Source: Abelmoschus esculentus | Taxonomy: Eukaryota; Streptophyta; Magnoliopsida; Malvales; Malvaceae | Direction of reading: 5' to 3' | Assembly: GCA_035048815.1 (NCBI GenBank) | Contig: JAUCBN010000028.1 | Location: 10,471,001-10,535,000 of the forward strand | Length of the DNA: 64,000 nucleotides | Shown: piece after piece, positions 58,876-64,000 of the stretch | Layout: every line of letters begins with the position of its first letter | Position numbering within the stretch: the stretch's first letter is position 1 | Made by a program: the position numbers and the translations under genes | Notes under the pieces: generated by a model | Seen by the model: only the letters and a program-made list of their open reading frames with translations | The model's database searches: none | What the model was told of the DNA's origin: nothing

Positions 58876-60179
58876 AGTGTTACCCTGTAAATGAAAACTG
58901 AAAACCCTTAATCATGTGGAATCTTCAGTTATTGTCTGCTTAAATGTGGTTAGTTTCACTCATTTGGCCTTTAGAAGCTTGCATTAAGTAGATTTAGGAT
59001 TTGAATCTCAGCATATGCAACCCTTTTTTCCTTCTGCAATGATATTATTGTATAGAAAAAAAAAGGGATGTATGCTTGAGATGATTACTACTTATTTGTG
59101 TTATAATTCAGTGCTGTGATGTATAACTATCTGTACGTATGAACTTGGAACTTGGTTGTATCTCTTTATCGTTTCTTCCCTCTTCTGGGTAACTCTAGGT
59201 CTTGATAATGGTCTAAACATCTTCAACGGCATCCGACTCTAGTGTTCGAATACAGGCATCGACCTAATGGAAGTTGATGATCCTATCCATTCATTCATGA
59301 TAAAAACTAAGAACAACTTGCAGCGTCTGCAGCCATAACAGAACCTAAAAGGGGTCTCATGAAACCACACTAGAGTCTTGACTAGAACTAAAAGGATCAG
59401 TATTAGGACTGATATCACTGCCCTTCCGGTTAAAGGGGTTGCAGTTCATTCATGAAGTTTTTTGTTGTTGCAGTTCATTCGTATATTATAATATTAACAA
59501 ATTCGAACATCATTTAAGAGACGACAAGGCACGACTAGTGTCCCATAGTGCCATCCCTCATGTTAGAGGCATGTCCAACAAATCTGGGAGAACCAGTGAT
59601 CCTCTTGCCTTGATAATCTGTGATGGTATCCCCATCACAGCCCCAGTCGAGCTCAACCAGGGTGATTTTTCAACACTTGCTTCCACGCTACAAATAATTA
59701 AATGGAACTGAAGGACACAAGGCATGGCTTGTAAGAGTGCACTGATGGAGAATATGAGCGAAAGAGTGCACAACAAACGTTGTGCTTATAAAAACAATTA
59801 GACACTATTTTTTTAATAAATCCTAATTTTAATAATGATCTTACTTAAAAATGTAAAAAAAAAAAATGGATATTCTTAATAGGTCTACAAGAGTAAAATC
59901 TATAACCTAAAAAATATTACAGATTCTCACATTTGATTCTTGTATGCCCTAAAGAATTTGATTTAACATGAAAAATTATTTTATTTTTTAATTATATAAA
60001 TTATGAATGATCGAACCAATCATACCAATTATTCTTAATTTATTTTTTTTTCAAACGATCATTTAATTTATGCTATAATTTAATAAATAAAATAAAATAT
60101 GGATTTAATTAGTTGAAGTATCAAATTTTGACTCTTTTAACGGTTAGTATAATAATTTTCAATTCTAGTGTATTAGTTT
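58876..60179. other. 3' flank of the protease gene, no gene supported
   Basis: The 3' UTR of the protease should end within the first few hundred bases; no canonical AATAAA is seen close to the stop. 59200-59780 is less AT-rich and holds opposing short frames (minus-strand 'KARGSLVLPDLLDMPL') that could be a gene relic, but I do not recognise a family. Confidence 0.4.
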
Positions 60180-60188
60180 CATTAATCG

Positions 60189-60398
60189 GAGAAATTATAT
60201 CATGGATCAGTCTTACCACGTCATTCATGAGACTAACCAATAGAAACTGTCGACCTCATTATTTTTTAATTTTCCAAGTGAAGATTCATTTGAAAAAAAA
60301 TTATGACATGAAAAAATTGATGAAGTGAAAAGTTTTTATTGGTTAGTCTCATGGACAGGTGATGAGACTGATCCATTATATTTTTCCATTAATTTTTC
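60189..60398. mobile_element. 210-bp inverted-repeat element with 9-bp target duplication CATTAATCG
   Basis: CATTAATCG is identical at 60180-60188 and 60399-60407. Arms: left 'ATGGATCAGTCTTACCACGT', right complement 'ATGGATCAGTCTCATCACCT', both continuing into 'ATGAGACTAACCAATA(G/A)AAACT', so the RNA or single strand would fold into a stem of about 80 bp. The right end has an extra TTTTCCATTAA duplication. 9-bp duplication suggests a Mutator-type MITE. Same family as 56756-57014. Confidence 0.85.
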
Positions 60399-60693
60399 CA
60401 TTAATCGACAGCTCGACTGATAACAACAACCCCAATACATGCATCTCAATTAGTGTAGAAGACAATTCCACGTGGTTCTGGTTTTATAACCAAGGAAAGC
60501 ATGCGACTTGCGGGAGCCCACGTACGATGATCGTCTCTCCAGTGCTGCACTTCATTGGGATCAGGAAATCTCCCTATAACGTTGTAGCTACACAATATAT
60601 TTTCTACTTTATATTACAAATGGTTATTTGATTTAGTGATAAACTTAACGTTTTTTAAAATAAAGTTAAAAGAAGTTAGAAGAAAACTGTATC

Positions 60694-60803
60694 AGAATTA
60701 TTATTTAAATTATAAGAATTTTAATATTATTTTTATATGTATAAAAAATTTATATTTTTTTATAAAAAATAATATCAAAATTCTTATAAATTTTATAATA
60801 ATT
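60694..60803. repeat. AT-rich hairpin repeat
   Basis: TATAAGAATTTTAATATTAT (60711-60730) and its near-complement at 60769-60788 enclose a short loop. Weaker pairing extends outward to 60694 and 60803. Probably a MITE; target duplication not identified. Confidence 0.6.
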
Positions 60804-61050
60804 TATATAATTTTATTTTAATCTCTTTTTAAGTCTGTCTCTTCGTAAAACTTTCCGAACTTTACATCATTTACTTTAAAAAGGGTTCAATTCCCTATCA
60901 AGATAAAATATTATTTTGTTTTATTTTCTCATTTAATCAAATGATATATAACATCATTCGATTAGAAAAAATAATAAATTTATTAAATATAAATAAATAA
61001 TTTTTTATTAAAATAATAATACATGTCGACACTCAATTAAGTGATTAATT

Positions 61051-61524
61051 TATTTAATTAAATTAAAAATATAATTAAATTAATATAATAAGTAATTAAC
61101 ATAGATCAAATGTATAATTATATAAACTCATTTAATGTATTTAACATTTGAGTGACTAAAAATTTATAGATAAAAATATAAACGATCTTATCAATCAATT
61201 TAAAAATTGATAATCAAAATTATATTGAGAGGAAAACATAATTGATCATTTGGGTAGTTAATTCTTAATTTTATTAGTTTTATTTTTAGTATAATTTATT
61301 TAATTAAATTTAAAATACAATTAAATTGATATAATAAGCAATTAACATAGATCAAATGTATAATTATATAAACTTATTTAATGTATTTAACAAAAATTAA
61401 CATTTGAGTGACTAAAAGTTTATAGAAAAAATATAAGCGATCTTATTAATCAATTTGAAAATTGATAAACAAAATTGTATTGAGAGAAAAAAAATATAAT
61501 TGATCATTTCAATAGTGAATTCTA
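61051..61524. repeat. Two direct copies of a 246-bp AT-rich unit
   Basis: 'ATTAACATAGATCAAATG' and 'TAATTATATAAACT' occur in both copies (about 61051-61270 and 61297-61524), as do 'TTGAGTGACTAAAA' and 'AATTGATCATTT'. Offset is 246 bp. The second copy has a 10-12-base insertion in the middle. No coding frame. Confidence 0.8.
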
Positions 61525-62149
61525 AACATACAAGATCTTTTTATTTAAACATGAGTAGATATTTAAAAAAACACATTTGATTGATTGTTCAAATTACGTA
61601 AATATAAAAAATAAGAATTTTTTTATAAAATACCCATTTTTTTAAATACCCATTTTTTTATCTTAGAATTTTTTCTCCTCTTTAAGTAAAATTATGATTA
61701 AAATTAAAATTTATAAAAAATAAATATAAAAAATAAACTTTTTTTCTGATATTCATGTAGAGGATGAGCGTCGGCCCTAATGATATTTTTCAATTTTAGT
61801 CTATCTCTATATTAAACATTTACTATATGTTTTTTAACATTTTATCCAAGTAAAATATCGGTCCTATTAAAAATTTATTTGTTAATTAATCTATTATAAA
61901 ATGTTTTTTATTCAAGAAAAGAATCATAAAACCAGACAAAAGAGAAGTCATAAAAACCTCCTACAAACCATAATCTGAAGGGTAAATCAAACTTACACTA
62001 AGATCTAGAATAAAAACTCGAACTACGTCTATGCGAGAGCTCTATCTGGAAGAGGGTCCGGTCATCATAGACGATGTAAGAGAGACTCACCTAACTTGAG
62101 AAGGTGCCACTTCCAGTCTAACTCACGAAAATTGGGCTTAAAAGTTGTG

Positions 62150-62218
62150 AAGGAGCAGTTTCCTTATCTCTTTCTAAGGTGAAAATTTTAAGGACAAAAT
62201 TTTTTAACTGGGGAGAGT
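62150..62218 (+). other. 3' end of a Tekay-type pol and polypurine tract
   Basis: 'EQFPYLF' in one frame resembles the C-terminal end of chromovirus pol. 'GGACAAAATTTTTTAACTGG' and GGGGAGAGT lie immediately before TGTAACGCCC, the usual junction of internal region, polypurine tract and 3' LTR in Tekay-like elements. Nothing more of pol is seen to the left, so the element is truncated. Confidence 0.6.
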
Positions 62219-64000
62219 TGTAACGCCCAAAAATTGGGCTTAGAAGTTAGTGGACCCGTTTAGCCTAGTTCGAGATTAAGTACTTAAAAGTTTGAACTTT
62301 AATCAAAATAAGTTATGTAAAAATATTCTAAAATACTTATTTAATATAAAATTAACTTTGGTAAACTCAATTTAGAAAACTGACCCTTGAATCCCTAGAA
62401 TTTTGAAACTAGTGATTATTTTGTAAAAATTGAAAACTTAAGGATAATTTTATAAACTAAGCCAAAACTTTGAATCTTTAAGGGGCTTTGATACAATCCA
62501 AATTCTAATTGAATTAAACTTACATGGACTTATTTAATTAACACTTAGCTAAAAATTTTAATTAATAACCCAAATTACTTTATTTAATTCCTAAAAACCT
62601 ATTTTATATAAAAACCTAAAACCTTATTTTATTATTTTCGTTTTCCATCTTCTCAAGGAAGAGGACGACCGTCTTTTTACGGTAAAATTGATTTCTTTTC
62701 ATTAATTTTCGTTCTAATAATTATTTATAATTTTTCCTTCTTCAAAAACCTTATTTTTCATTCGTTTTCCTTCTCAAAAACCAATGAAGTTGGTTGGGTC
62801 AGAATTGGTGGTAAGAAACATTCAATCCTATGATTTTAGAAGGTTCTTTATTGAAATTCTCAATTTATTGGCTTTGTACAAATATTTTTACTCTTTCGGG
62901 TTAAAAAAAATCGGTTTTTATCAAAACCTATAATTTTTCTTCAAGGGTTTTACTCACTGTTTTTGGGTCATTGTAACCCCTAAAATTAACCTAATTTCTT
63001 AGATTACAAGTTAGGGTTTACAAACAGAAATCTTGTATTGCAAGTTAGGGTTTTTACCAAAAATAAAATAAAATGTTCGAATAATTATTGAATAATTAAT
63101 AAATTAAAATAATAATGAAAATTTAACATTTACAAAATAAAGTCCAACCCATAATTTCATAAACAGTAATTGTTGTAAAAACCCATAAACATTTAATGTT
63201 CAAATTATAGAAATTATTATTCAAATTAAATATAGTTCGGAATCCGAAAACTGTAAAACATACAATAAATCAGAAAATGGATCAGGAACCTCCAAGTACC
63301 GTACCGAGCCTAGGACTGAGATCTGAAACAAAAATCTGAGAGGGTGTAAGCTAGGGAGCCTAGTGTGTCTCTAGAACAGATAAACAGAATAACAGATCAG
63401 AATATGCAGAATAGACAGAGTATGCATGATATGCACCCATCTCCGAACACCACAGAAGAGCTGGCCCCAGACCACTCTAACACCATCACACCAACAGAAG
63501 TGGTATCTCGACCCGAAGGTGGAGCCACTGTACAGAAGTGATAAATCACTAACTTCCCCGTACATAGATAATATCCCAGATGCCATGTTATATGCAGATA
63601 CAGAATCAGAATGCATGCCTTAAGGTCTAACAGGAGCCAAGCATGATAGATAACAGAATCAAAAATGTTATATCAGAATGATGCATGATCATACGGTTAA
63701 CAGAAATCGAATATATAGAATAACAGATTTATAGGACGAACGGGAGAGAACACACCTGTATCAAAAGAGTCAACAACGACCCTAACGTCTACTGGACTCG
63801 GCTCTACCACTAGGCTGAGCAGGAGTAGAGTCTACAATTAACAGAAATAAGTTAGACTTTCTACTATGCCACATTATCGAAAATAATCTAAACAGAATTT
63901 AACCGTTACTCACGTGAAGGTCCCGAATGTGGATGTATCGATCCTCGTACAAGAGGAGGAGGCAACTGCTCGGGGTCGGAATCCTCGTCACCTGAAGTAA
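62219..64000 (+). mobile_element. Tekay-like 3' LTR, continuing past the window end
   Basis: Begins TGTAACGCCCAAAAATTGGG after the polypurine tract. 62565-62660 matches the reverse complement of 54490-54590, supporting a shared LTR family. From TGTAACCCC at 62972 onward a second LTR in the other orientation may be nested: the block 63240-64000 reads on the minus strand as exon-like sequence with GTGAGT..TTGTAG splice-like borders at 63914 and 63836. The element end is outside the window. Confidence 0.55.

Noticed and set aside
59439..59776. Opposing frames of 90 and 72 aa after the protease gene
   Set aside because: Could be a gene relic, but I recognise no family and see no splice or start context; not annotated as a gene.

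Overview
The window is plant nuclear DNA, most likely eudicot. It has layered Ty3/gypsy retrotransposons with Athila-type gag and RT and a primer site matching tRNA-Asp, a Ty1/copia-like solo LTR, Tat- and Tekay-like LTRs, Mutator-type elements with 9-bp target duplications, small inverted-repeat elements, and one intact intron-containing host gene for an RD19/cathepsin-F-type papain-like cysteine protease (57319-58875, + strand). No prokaryotic, organellar, rRNA or CRISPR signal was seen.

1-44000 is a nested Athila-like cluster. Names used here: A1-A7 carry LTRs starting TGATAAGTGCTCAAC; B1, B2 and C1 belong to a sister family whose LTRs start TGAT(A/G)AGTGCCTAAAAG. B1 (+, cut by the window start) carries gag-pro plus a second ORF behind its own TATA box instead of RT-RNaseH-integrase, is interrupted by a copia-like solo LTR (415-1857), and sits in the protease region of A1 (-). 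A1 in turn sits in LTR A2, which lies in a Tekay chromovirus pol fragment (11252-12467). A3 (+, 12468-19504) is a pol-bearing element whose 5' LTR contains a solo LTR in opposite orientation. A4, A5 and A6 (-) follow as LTR, 3' UTR and gag pieces. B2 (+, 25683-35225) is the only complete element: two LTRs, PBS, gag-pro-RT-RH-INT, PPT and a perfect TGTTG target duplication, but its frames are broken. C1 (-, 37198-39237) is a second copy of the gag-pro plus ORF2 type. A7 (+, 39238-43998) is cut off inside RT.

44000-57000 is AT-rich and older: 69-bp tandem repeats, a decayed MULE transposase C-terminus (46990-47710) facing a decayed plant-mobile-domain gene (47890-48690), a Tekay-like LTR on the minus strand (48702-49954 and 53357-about 55840), a 3.4-kb Tat-type solo LTR inside it with an ATATG target duplication (49955-53351), and a 1.2-kb Pack-MULE (54601-55781) carrying a rearranged piece of a nepenthesin-like aspartic protease gene.

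57000-64000 holds the only functional gene. It is flanked by two related small inverted-repeat elements (56756-57014 and 60189-60398), followed by AT-rich sequence with a hairpin and a 246-bp tandem repeat, then the 3' end of a Tekay-type element and its LTR (62150-64000).

The most unusual signal is a set of 26-nt inverted-repeat motifs, three per element, in the 3' UTRs of the Athila-like elements. Their stems show a compensatory base-pair exchange, which suggests a conserved RNA structure. The second is the conserved internal promoter plus ORF2 that replaces RT-integrase in B1 and C1.
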